A stretch of 6,278 nucleotides of DNA. Origin: Natronomonas sp. (GTDB taxonomy: Archaea; Halobacteriota; Halobacteria; Halobacteriales; Haloarculaceae). A program made the position numbers and the translations under genes. The notes beneath the pieces are model-generated. The model had not been told where the DNA came from. It searched no databases and saw only the letters and a list, made by a program, of their open reading frames with translations. Of the stretch, positions 1 through 6,016 are shown one piece after another. How positions within the stretch are numbered: the stretch's first letter is position 1; each line of letters opens with the position of its first letter. Location of the stretch: NCBI GenBank assembly GCA_007135435.1, contig SLIW01000146.1, positions 1 through 6,278 on the forward strand, written 5' to 3'.

Positions 1-309
1 ACGACGTCCATGGGTCGAACCCCCTGCATCCGCTGACGAGGATCCGCTGGCGGGCCGAGTGACCGTCGTCGCCCGCTTCGACGGATTCCGCTCGAAAGCC
101 TCCGGCGAGGTCGGTCGGCGTCCCGAGTCCCGCGTGATCGAACGCGAACGCGCCTTCCGTCGCCGATGCCGAGCGAAGAGCTCGGACCGGACCCCCATCG
201 CGACGGGTGTCCCCGGTCGTTCCTGGCTTTGGAGACGAGGGACCTCCGACAAGTGTCCCTGGTCGACGAACGCGCTCGACGAGTTTCCCGCGATACAGTG
301 ACTGAACAC
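1..309. other. No supported gene (left edge)
   Basis: I find no convincing gene here. Several frames on both strands stay open for 80 to 100 codons, as is common at this GC content. None has a recognisable domain or a well-placed start with a ribosome binding site. One minus-strand frame over roughly positions 20-180 has GC-rich third positions and an acidic composition like haloarchaeal protein, so a fragment of a decayed gene is possible. It has no start codon or family motif that I can identify. The stretch lies downstream of the SRPBCC gene, and I see no T-rich terminator. Confidence 0.5.
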
Positions 310-774
310 TCACCGAGACCTGCGTCCGTCCGTCTCCAACAGCTCCTTGATCCGATTCATGTCCGCCTGCCACCGGCGTCTCATCCGACGAGCGATGACT
401 GGCTCGAGGATCCGTGCCACTCCTCCCGGCATCTCGACGAGATACGACCGAGTCAATCGTGTTCCTCCCTCAACCGGTTCGAAGCGGTACGTCGCCTGGA
501 AGTCGGTCGGCCCCTCGATGGATTCGAAGGTGTAGCGTCGCCCTGGCTCCACCCTGGTCGCTTCCAGCACGGTTTCGGTCTGGATGCCGAAGTCAGTCTG
601 CGTGATCAGGCGGCGCTGCCCCTCGGCAACACCTGCTGGCTCGGGCCCGTCGATGACGACGGTCTCGTCGGCCCACGGCATCCATCTCGGTGCATTCGCC
701 ACGTCGCTGACGAACGAATACACCTTCTCCACCGGTCGTTCGATCAGCACGTCGTGGTCGTAACGGATGGTCAC
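310..774 (-). CDS. SRPBCC family protein (polyketide cyclase/dehydrase-like)
   Basis: A 154-residue single-domain protein of the SRPBCC (START/Bet v1-like) superfamily, closest in style to the Polyketide_cyc2 group. These proteins form a helix-grip fold around a deep hydrophobic pocket that binds lipids, polyketides or aromatic compounds; the ligand here is unknown. Visible signatures are the N-terminal strand followed by IERPVEKVYSFVSDVANAPRW (about 11-31, the usual 'pveevwafvsDvenaprW' opening), then a beta-rich middle (about 38-113, with YTFESIEGPTDF at 81-92 and GGTRLTRSYLVE at 103-114), and a long C-terminal helix (about 117-147) with basic residues at 129-134. It has no signal peptide or membrane span, so it is probably cytoplasmic. 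The start is GTG at 774. It lies 9 bases after the cupin stop with only a weak AAGGG upstream, so translation is probably coupled to the cupin gene. The family call is firm; catalysis is not shown. Confidence 0.88.
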   Translation of the reverse strand: MTIRYDHDVLIERPVEKVYSFVSDVANAPRWMPWADETVVIDGPEPAGVAEGQRRLITQTDFGIQTETVLEATRVEPGRRYTFESIEGPTDFQATYRFEPVEGGTRLTRSYLVEMPGGVARILEPVIARRMRRRWQADMNRIKELLETDGRRSR

Positions 775-783
775 GTTGGGCCC

Positions 784-1290
784 TTACTCGTCGAACGGTG
801 GGGGCCCGAGGAGTTCGAGTTCGTACGTCTCCAGAACGGCGTCGAGCCGTTCGAGTTGTTCCTCGGTCGGATGCGGATCGGGAAGCCGCAGGTCGGCTGC
901 CGGGTCACCGACCGCCTCGAAGAACGATTCGCCCCCGGCGTTTCGGACCACGAGGTACCGACTCTCGTCTTCGTCCACGCGGAACGCGTGGGGGACACCC
1001 CGTGGTCCGAAGGCCAGATCACCGGGACCGACCTCGACGGTCTCGCCGTCCACGTGGATCGTGAGCTGTCCGTCGATCACGAACCAGAGTTCGTCCTCGG
1101 CGTGGTGGACGTGCAACGGGGTCATCACGCCCGCGTTCGCCCGCTGCTCGATGAGCCCGTACGCCCCTCCGGTCTCCTCCCCGGTCGCCTTGATGAAGGT
1201 GAGCCCTCCGAACATGTTGAGTCGCGCTCCCTCGTCCTGTCGCCGCACGAACGGGACGGCACCGTCTACTGATCGCTTGCTAACTGCCAT
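784..1290 (-). CDS. Cupin domain protein, metal-binding (168 aa)
   Basis: A small single-domain cupin. Motif 1 is complete: H60, H62, E67 and G74 fit G-x5-HxH-x4-E-x6-G (the stretch around TPLHVHHAEDELWF). Motif 2 is present as G90-x5-P96-x-G98-x2-H101; the final Asn of the consensus is absent. H60, H62, E67 and H101 form the usual 3-His/1-Glu metal site, so this is likely a functional metallo-cupin such as a dioxygenase, isomerase or binding protein. The substrate cannot be read from sequence. The C-terminal 35 residues form a helical tail (about 141-157) ending LGPPPFDE. I chose ATG 1290 because a GGTGG ribosome binding site lies 10 bases upstream and a TATA box about 40 bases upstream. The open frame continues to 1515, but that part has no protein-like character. 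It is the first gene of an operon with the SRPBCC gene 9 bases downstream. Confidence 0.9.
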   Translation of the reverse strand: MAVSKRSVDGAVPFVRRQDEGARLNMFGGLTFIKATGEETGGAYGLIEQRANAGVMTPLHVHHAEDELWFVIDGQLTIHVDGETVEVGPGDLAFGPRGVPHAFRVDEDESRYLVVRNAGGESFFEAVGDPAADLRLPDPHPTEEQLERLDAVLETYELELLGPPPFDE

Positions 1291-1300
1291 CGGTTCTGTA

Positions 1301-1305
1301 CCACC
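1301..1305 (-). promoter_or_regulatory. Ribosome binding site of the cupin gene
   Basis: GGTGG on the minus strand, separated by 10 bases from ATG 1290. It resembles the haloarchaeal Shine-Dalgarno core GGAGGTGA and supports the internal ATG over the longer open frame. Confidence 0.5.
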
Positions 1306-1327
1306 GATACTGAAGGACTCGCGAGGA

Positions 1328-1337
1328 GATATAGATA
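1328..1337 (-). promoter_or_regulatory. Putative TATA box of the cupin-SRPBCC operon
   Basis: The minus strand reads TATCTATATC, the most AT-rich patch upstream of the cupin. With the usual archaeal spacing of about 27 bases from box centre to transcription start, the mRNA would begin near 1304, giving a leader of roughly 14 bases. No clear BRE purine tract is seen, so this rests on composition and position. Confidence 0.45.
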
Positions 1338-1594
1338 GCAGGCTCCGTGCGACTATGTGGTCTTCATAACGGGCATACCACCGATCCAGCCCGTTTCCAG
1401 TTCGACCGTCTCTGGATGGGCCCGGAGTCTTCTCAGCGATGTTGCGTCCAGTATTTGACACGACCGTTGGAATCTCTCTCTTCTCGTGGGTTTCGACGGG
1501 GCCACTGCGCTCCATCGGAATATGAGGTTCAAGCCGTCCGTCTGCGGTCGGAGAACGGATACGATGGCGGGTCGCGTCTCGGGTCCCACCGACT

Positions 1595-1607
1595 GGCCGA
1601 TTCGGCC
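1595..1607. terminator. Small GC-rich hairpin after the SnoaL pseudogene
   Basis: GGCCG-ATT-CGGCC, a perfect 5-bp stem with a 3-base loop, sits 10 bases beyond the stop codon of the broken SnoaL gene. No U-tract follows on the minus strand, so it is at best a weak or old 3'-end signal. Such short stems also arise by chance at this GC content. Confidence 0.25.
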
Positions 1608-1617
1608 GACCACCGCG

Positions 1618-2107
1618 TCACCGAAGCTTCCGCCAGGCGAGCCTCGGAAGTTGCCCCACGATCGTCGGGAACGTGAGCCCGAGCTGTTCCTTGATCTCCT
1701 GTTCGTTGTAGTACGCGTGGTTCTCCTGGACCACGCCGTCGGCGACAGGAACTTCTGCATCTCCGTCACCTCGAGTCGACGGCCCGTGGGAGGGAGGCCG
1801 AAGAGCTCGCCCTCGTGGGTGGCCGTGAACGTCTCCTCGGTCATGACGATTCACTCCCGTGAGACCACCTCGTTGATGGCGATGTGGAAGTCCGGAAACG
1901 CCCGGGCACAGGCCCGGATGTACTGCTCCAGGCCGTCGGGCCCGTGGACCTCGCCCGCCGGCCCCCGAAGATGTCCGCCGGCACGATCGGGTCGTACAGG
2001 ACGTACGACGCCGAGACGACGTCCGGGATCGCCGCGGAGTCTCGCTCGTTCCACAGGTCGAAGTACGCCCTCACGACCTGCTCGGGGGCCGTCGTGGCCT
2101 CCACCAC
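1618..2107 (-). pseudogene. Broken SnoaL-like (ester/polyketide cyclase family) gene
   Basis: Three frame segments join into one SnoaL-like protein of about 163 residues. Segment 1 (2107 to about 1964) begins VVEATTAPEQVVRAYFDLWN, the family's opening helix. Segment 2 (about 1964-1748) has GEVHGPDGLEQYI, RAFPDFHIAINEVV and THEGELFGLPPTGRRLEVTE. Segment 3 (1747-1618) has VADGVVQENHAYYNEQE and ends GQLPRLAWRKLR, the typical C-terminus. Lesions: a one-base loss at the C5 run 1962-1966 (plus-strand numbering), an in-frame TGA at 1851-1853 between SRE and IVMTEETF, and a one-base loss at 1747/1748, where restoring a base gives the conserved KFRV. Restoring two bases makes 164 whole codons including the stop. 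Intact relatives have a cone-shaped alpha+beta fold that binds or cyclises small hydrophobic molecules. Start GTG 2107 is chosen for its GGAGG 8 bases upstream. Sequencing error could explain the run-length lesion, but all three together suggest real decay. Confidence 0.85.
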
Positions 2108-2115
2108 CGGTCGTT

Positions 2116-2120
2116 CCTCC
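2116..2120 (-). promoter_or_regulatory. Ribosome binding site of the SnoaL pseudogene
   Basis: GGAGG on the minus strand with an 8-base spacer to GTG 2107. It decides this start over the ATG at 2152, whose extra 15 residues do not look like the family's N-terminus. Its preservation suggests the gene was translated until recently. Confidence 0.5.
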
Positions 2121-2149
2121 ACCGTGGCGTATGCCAGGTGATGACAAAG

Positions 2150-2160
2150 CATTATCTATG
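2150..2160 (-). promoter_or_regulatory. Possible TATA-like box of the SnoaL pseudogene
   Basis: The minus strand reads CATAGATAATG, an AT-rich island about 45 bases upstream of GTG 2107. Standard spacing would put a transcript start near 2127. It abuts the truncated end of the dehydrogenase remnant, so part of the original divergent promoter region may be gone. Confidence 0.3.
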
Positions 2161-2162
2161 GG

Positions 2163-2790
2163 AAGGGTGGCTCGTTCGACGGCCTGACCGAGGAGCTCGT
2201 CGAATCCGGGACCGAGGGCGGCGGCGAGGACGGCGAATCGCCGGTGGGCGTCGCCGAACGGAGCGACGTCGTCCTCCTGTGTGTGCCCGATTCACCCCAC
2301 GTGAAGAACGTCGTTCTCGGCGAGGGTGACGAATCATCGCCGGTGATCGACGGCGTGACCGAGGGGATGACCCTCGTCGACCACTCGACCATCTCACCGA
2401 CGGTCGCTCAGTCAGTCGCGGTTGGTCGTGGCCGCCCAGATGGTCGGCGTCAGCGAGGCGCTGGTGTTCGCGGACAACGCGGGCGAGGATCTCGAAGCTG
2501 TCGTGGACGCGACCAGTGGCGGCGCGGCGGGCTGTTGGACCCTCGACAACCGGGCGCCGTCGATGATCCGCGGCGATTTCGACCCGGGGTTCTTCGCGGC
2601 GTACCAGTACAAGGACCTCCGGATCGCCACGGACGCGGGCGAGGCGTTCGGCTCACCGATGCCGCAGACCGCGCTCGCACACGAGCTCTACAAGACGATG
2701 ATCCAGAAGGGGATGGGTCGAGACGACAACTCGGGCGTGATGCAGGTCCTCGAGATGATGGCTGGGGGAAAAGCCCGGGTCGACGACTGA
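2163..2790 (+). pseudogene. Remnant of 3-hydroxyisobutyrate dehydrogenase family gene
   Basis: Two pieces of one NAD(P)-dependent beta-hydroxyacid dehydrogenase (6PGDH/HIBADH superfamily; intact members are about 290 residues and oxidise 3-hydroxyisobutyrate, tartronate semialdehyde and similar acids). Piece 1 (2163 to about 2420) reads LTEELVESG, VAERSDVVLLCVPDSPHVK and EGMTLVDHSTISPTV, the distal half of the Rossmann domain. Piece 2 (about 2422-2790, another frame) reads VVAAQMVGVSEALVFADNAG, then the helical C-terminal domain (DFDPGFFAAYQYKDL, ALAHELYKTM) to the stop at 2788-2790. Missing are the first 30 or so residues with GxGxxG, and a central block of about 70 residues that should carry the DAPVSGG motif and the catalytic Lys of KxxxNQ. 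A single deletion near 2420 with a frame change explains the centre. It cannot be an active enzyme. It faces away from the SnoaL remnant. No start codon with a ribosome binding site is visible. Confidence 0.86.
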
Positions 2791-2963
2791 CGGGCCGGGG
2801 GCGTTCTGGTGCCTCGATAGCGACCCAGACTCCCTCACTCGACGACCGTCACGACCGAACATCTACTTCCTCAGCACGAGGTCTTCGTGTGTTTCACAGG
2901 AACGTCACTCATAAGACGATCACTAGAACTGTAGACTGAACACTAATCGTCGTGTAGAATTCG

Positions 2964-2986
2964 GTGTCGAAGATCGCTTCGTACAC
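2964..2986. terminator. Hairpin just downstream of the histidine kinase gene
   Basis: GTGT-CGAAG pairs with CTTCG-T-ACAC around an ATCG loop: nine base pairs with a single bulged T at 2982. It starts 12 bases beyond the kinase stop codon (2999-3001, minus strand). No U-tract follows, so it may be a 3'-UTR stabilising or processing element and not a terminator. It is the best stem I found in the 208-base gap between the dehydrogenase remnant and the kinase. I find no gene in that gap. Confidence 0.35.
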
Positions 2987-2998
2987 GTACCTTCTGGT

Positions 2999-5941
2999 CT
3001 ACGCGTCGGGGAGCGTGAACGAGAACGTCGACCCCTCACCGGGAGTCGACTCGACCCAGATGTCACCACCATGACGTTCGATGATCCGCTCACACAGCGC
3101 GAGTCCAATTCCGGTTCCGTCGTACTCCTCGTGGGTATGAAGTCGATTGAAGACTTCGAAGATTCGATCGGCGTCGCCGGGCTCGATACCGATCCCGTCG
3201 TCGTGCACCGAGATGATCCACTCGTCCCCCCGCTTCTCGGACGAGATGTGAACGCGAGGGGGGTCGTCACCAGAGTACTCCATCGCGTTGTCCAGCAGAT
3301 TCTGGAACACTTGTCGGAGCTGGTCGGCGTCACCCTGGACCACCGGGAGCGGATCTGACGTCACATCGGCGTCGCTTCGTTCGACCCGTAATTGCAGGTC
3401 CGTGAGGACCTCATCCAGGATCGAATCGAGATCGGTCGGTTCAAACGGGTCGCCCTTGGTCTCGATCCGCGAGTACTGGAGCAACCCTTGGATCATCGCG
3501 CGCATCCGATCGGCGCCGTCGACGGCGAACTCCAGGAACTCCTCGGCGTCCTCGTCGAGCGCGTCACCGTAGCGGCGCTCGAGCAGTTGCAGGTAACTCG
3601 ACACCATCCGCAGTGGTTCCTGGAGATCGTGTGAGGCTGCGTACGCGAACTGTTCCAACCGCTCGTTGGACTCCTCGAGGTCCGCGACGAGCTCTTCGAG
3701 TTCCTGCTGGTACTGCTGGCGCTCGATCGCCTCCGCGAGGATGTTCGCCACACTCTGGACGAAACTCACGTCCTCCTCGGCGTAGTCCCGCCACTCGGTG
3801 TCGTGGGTGCCGAGGATCCCCCACGGTTCGTCGAACGGTCCGATGACGGTGCTGAGACCGCTCCGGACGTCGTGGCTCGTCAGCAATTCGGGGCCGCTGA
3901 ACCGGGTCTCCGTCGCAAGGTCCTCGACGACGATCGGGTGGTCGTTCGCCAGCGTGTACGCGGCCTGGGAGTCCGCTTCGATCGCGGAGACGGTGGCCTC
4001 GCCGACGATCCCGTCGCGCCAGCCGACGCCCTGGCGGAGCAAGAGTTCCTCGGCCCCCTGGTCGAGGTCGAGCACCTTGCAGTACTCGTTGTCGAGGACG
4101 TCTGCGACCTGGCGTGCCGCCCGGTCCATGAGTTCATCCAGGTCATCAGTTTCGAGTGCGAACTGCCCGAGATCGGCCACGGTCTGTTGCTGATCGGCGC
4201 GGCGTTCCAGTTCGCGTTCGCGCTCTTTCTGCCCGGTGATGTCGGCGATGATGCCTTCGATATCGACGAAGTTGCCCTCGTCATCGAGGACACCACGTCC
4301 GTAGTCCCTGACCCACCGGATCTCGTCGTCAGCGGTCCTGATCTGGTAGGTCACGGAGAAGGGCTCTCCGTTGGCGACAGCCTCCTGGATGGGCTCCGCG
4401 ACGTGCTCGTGATCCTCGTGGACCATGACGTCCGCGCCCCACGAGACGGCACCGGATTCGAGCGTTTCGGGGTCGTAGCCGGTTAGGTCCCGACAGGCGT
4501 CGCTGACGAACTCCATCGGCCAGTCCGGCTCGTTGCGGCACCGATACACCATCCCGGGGACGTTGTCGATCAGCGTCGAGAGCTGACGCTTGCGTTCTTT
4601 TCGCTCCGTGATATCGTTCTGGACGGCGACGAAGCGGTCGATCGCACCGTTCTCGTTGGTCACCGGAGCGATCGTCTGCTCGGCGTAGTAGAACGCGCCG
4701 TTCTTCCGCTGATCGATGATCTCCTCTTCCCACACCTCGCCCGCCCGAACCGTTTCCCAGAGCGTGTCGTAGTAATCGTCGCTGTGTTTGCCCGACCGGA
4801 GGATGCTCGGCGTCTCTCCCACTGCCTCCTCGGCCGTGTAGCCGGTGATCTCTTCGAACGCCGGGTTGACGTACGTGATCTCGCCCTCGGGGTCGGTCAT
4901 GTATATCGCGTGGCCCGTCGCCTCGACCGCGCGCTCGAACCTGGCGAGCTCCCGCTCGCGTTCTTTCTCCTGCGTGATCTCGCGGAAGTAGACCGAGAGG
5001 CCCGAATCTGATGGGTAAATGGCGTTGTAGAACCACCCGTTGCCTGGTTCGTAGTACTCCTCGAAAATCACGGGTTCCTGCGTTTCGAGGGCGTCGCACA
5101 GTGCGTCTTCGAAGGGGTCAGTGAGGAGGACTTCGTCGCGGATGTCCGCACCGACGGCGGACTCGTCCACGTCCAGGGTCTCCATTGCCTGGTCGTTCAG
5201 GTAGATGAACCGGAGGTCGCCGTCGAGGGCGTAGAAGCCGTCCGAGATGCGCTCGAAGACCTCGTCGAGTTCGGATTCGAGTTCGTCGCGCTGGCGTTCG
5301 AGCCGTTCCGTCTGCGCTTCGAGGCGACGCTCGTACTCTCGTCGGTCGGTCATATCCCGGGTGACTTTCGTATACCCCTCGAGCGTGCCGTCGTCGTCCC
5401 GGATCGCGGAGATCGTCACGTTCGCCCAGAACGTCGATCCGTCGGCCCGGACCCGGCGTCCTTCATCTTCGACCGAACCGTGTCGTTCGGCCGCTGTGAG
5501 ATTCGTCTCCGGGATACCAGCCGCGCGGTCATCGTCAGTGTAGAACGTCGAGAAGTGGGTGCCGATGATCTCGGTGGCCGCATATCCCTTGATCTGTTCG
5601 GCACCGGAGTTCCACGTCTGGACGCGCCCGTCCGGATCGAGCATGAATATAGCGTACTCCTCAGTCGCGTCGATGAGCGACCGAAGCTGATCATCGTACG
5701 CGTTCGATCGGCCCGTGGGCTCTCGTCCGTCCGGGGCTGGCTGCCACCAGACACGTCCATTGCCGCCGACTTTCTTGGTGTCGAGTCGGCCGTGTTCGAC
5801 GAGGCGTTCCAGACGCTCGTAAGTACTCCGACGGCCGACATCGAGCTGTTCGGCTACCTCGGCTGTCGTCATCGGCTCCCCACCCACTTCGAAGAGCGCG
5901 AGGGTCTCCCGAAGTACGCCCGTCAACTCTGAGCCGGTCAC
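2999..5941 (-). CDS. HTH-PAS-GAF sensor histidine kinase (980 aa)
   Basis: A soluble sensor kinase with its own DNA-binding domain. In order: winged helix-turn-helix (about 8-67; TTAEVAEQLDVGRRSTYERL, wing GGNGRVWW); PAS1 (about 83-200, FMLDPDGRVQTWNSGAEQIK); a coiled coil (about 200-230); PAS2 (about 228-325, GFYALDGDLRFIYLND); PAS3 (about 335-450, NPAFEEITGYTAEEAVGETP); PAS4 (about 455-572, GMVYRCRN); GAF (about 585-740, with C621 in NEYCKVL, and SQAAYTLANDHPIVVEDL); a helical linker; HisKA (about 762-828, phospho-acceptor H771 in SHDLQEPLRM); and HATPase_c (about 868-978; N881 and N885, DDGIGIEP 914-921, F928/F931, G942-TGIG-946, G968/G970). All ATP-binding boxes are intact. There is no membrane span, so it senses an intracellular signal. 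No receiver domain or response regulator is in the window. Start GTG 5941 sits about 30 bases from a TATA-like box, with no Shine-Dalgarno, fitting a leaderless mRNA. The ligand is unknown. Confidence 0.95.
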   Translation of the reverse strand: MTGSELTGVLRETLALFEVGGEPMTTAEVAEQLDVGRRSTYERLERLVEHGRLDTKKVGGNGRVWWQPAPDGREPTGRSNAYDDQLRSLIDATEEYAIFMLDPDGRVQTWNSGAEQIKGYAATEIIGTHFSTFYTDDDRAAGIPETNLTAAERHGSVEDEGRRVRADGSTFWANVTISAIRDDDGTLEGYTKVTRDMTDRREYERRLEAQTERLERQRDELESELDEVFERISDGFYALDGDLRFIYLNDQAMETLDVDESAVGADIRDEVLLTDPFEDALCDALETQEPVIFEEYYEPGNGWFYNAIYPSDSGLSVYFREITQEKERERELARFERAVEATGHAIYMTDPEGEITYVNPAFEEITGYTAEEAVGETPSILRSGKHSDDYYDTLWETVRAGEVWEEEIIDQRKNGAFYYAEQTIAPVTNENGAIDRFVAVQNDITERKERKRQLSTLIDNVPGMVYRCRNEPDWPMEFVSDACRDLTGYDPETLESGAVSWGADVMVHEDHEHVAEPIQEAVANGEPFSVTYQIRTADDEIRWVRDYGRGVLDDEGNFVDIEGIIADITGQKERERELERRADQQQTVADLGQFALETDDLDELMDRAARQVADVLDNEYCKVLDLDQGAEELLLRQGVGWRDGIVGEATVSAIEADSQAAYTLANDHPIVVEDLATETRFSGPELLTSHDVRSGLSTVIGPFDEPWGILGTHDTEWRDYAEEDVSFVQSVANILAEAIERQQYQQELEELVADLEESNERLEQFAYAASHDLQEPLRMVSSYLQLLERRYGDALDEDAEEFLEFAVDGADRMRAMIQGLLQYSRIETKGDPFEPTDLDSILDEVLTDLQLRVERSDADVTSDPLPVVQGDADQLRQVFQNLLDNAMEYSGDDPPRVHISSEKRGDEWIISVHDDGIGIEPGDADRIFEVFNRLHTHEEYDGTGIGLALCERIIERHGGDIWVESTPGEGSTFSFTLPDA

Positions 5942-5967
5942 TGCTTCAGTTTTCGACGATACCGAGG

Positions 5968-5973
5968 GATAAA
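5968..5973 (-). promoter_or_regulatory. TATA-like box of the histidine kinase gene
   Basis: The minus strand reads TTTATC within GCGTTTATCCC. Its centre is about 29 bases upstream of GTG 5941. With archaeal spacing, transcription would start at about 5943, giving a leaderless or nearly leaderless mRNA. This agrees with the lack of any GGAGG-like site before the start codon. Confidence 0.5.
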
Positions 5974-5983
5974 CGCTCCGATG

Positions 5984-6016
5984 TTGGAGGGTATACTCGG
6001 TCTTGGAGGGTATACT
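5984..6016. repeat. Two exact 14-bp direct repeats upstream of the kinase promoter
   Basis: TTGGAGGGTATACT occurs at 5984-5997 and again at 6003-6016, with a 5-base spacer (19 bases start to start, close to two helical turns). Read towards the kinase gene it is AGTATACCCTCCAA. Each copy contains the palindrome GTATAC. A poorer partial match (TGGAATACT) lies at 6018-6026, one helical turn further. The pair lies about 11-43 bases upstream of the TATA-like box, the usual place for an archaeal activator site. A matched 14-mer this close by chance is very unlikely. Alternatives are a small tandem duplication without function, or duplicated TATA-like elements. Confidence 0.7.

Larger units (their letters stand above)
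1291..1617. other. Intergenic region between cupin and broken SnoaL gene
   Basis: These 327 bases carry the cupin promoter at their low-coordinate end and a GC-rich palindrome at the other. Open frames cross the region on both strands. They are extensions of out-of-frame reading of the neighbouring genes and show no recognisable protein character. I see no further gene. The gap is large for genes in one operon, so the cupin pair probably has its own promoter and was not strictly cotranscribed with the SnoaL gene. Confidence 0.5.

Noticed and set aside
5..28. T-arm-like sequence (minus strand GGGGGTTCGACCC) suggesting a tRNA at the left edge
   Set aside because: The flanking bases do not form the 5-bp T-stem, and no D-arm, anticodon arm or acceptor stem can be folded from the surrounding sequence.
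335..450. PAS3 of the kinase as a LOV photoreceptor domain
   Set aside because: The GETPSIL region lacks the flavin-adduct cysteine motif NCRFLQ, so a LOV-type domain is not supported. These numbers are residue positions in the kinase.
166..1272. Long plus-strand open frame (368 codons) across the cupin and SRPBCC genes
   Set aside because: It is antisense to two genes with clear family motifs. It is rich in Arg, Pro and His with no domain, as expected for an antisense frame in GC-rich DNA.
1291..1515. 75-residue N-terminal extension of the cupin from the ATG at 1515
   Set aside because: The extension crosses the TATA box and ribosome binding site, has no cupin-like content, and ATG 1290 gives a normal-length protein.
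1618..2107. Programmed frameshifting or recoding as an explanation for the SnoaL frame changes
   Set aside because: It would need two separate shifts plus TGA readthrough in one short gene, with no slippery site at 1747/1748 and no structure to support recoding. Mutation or sequencing error is simpler.
300..2944. GACTGAACACT at 300-310 and 2934-2944, as a possible target-site duplication around the left half
   Set aside because: A few 11-bp matches are expected by chance in a window this size. There are no terminal inverted repeats or transposase genes at either copy.
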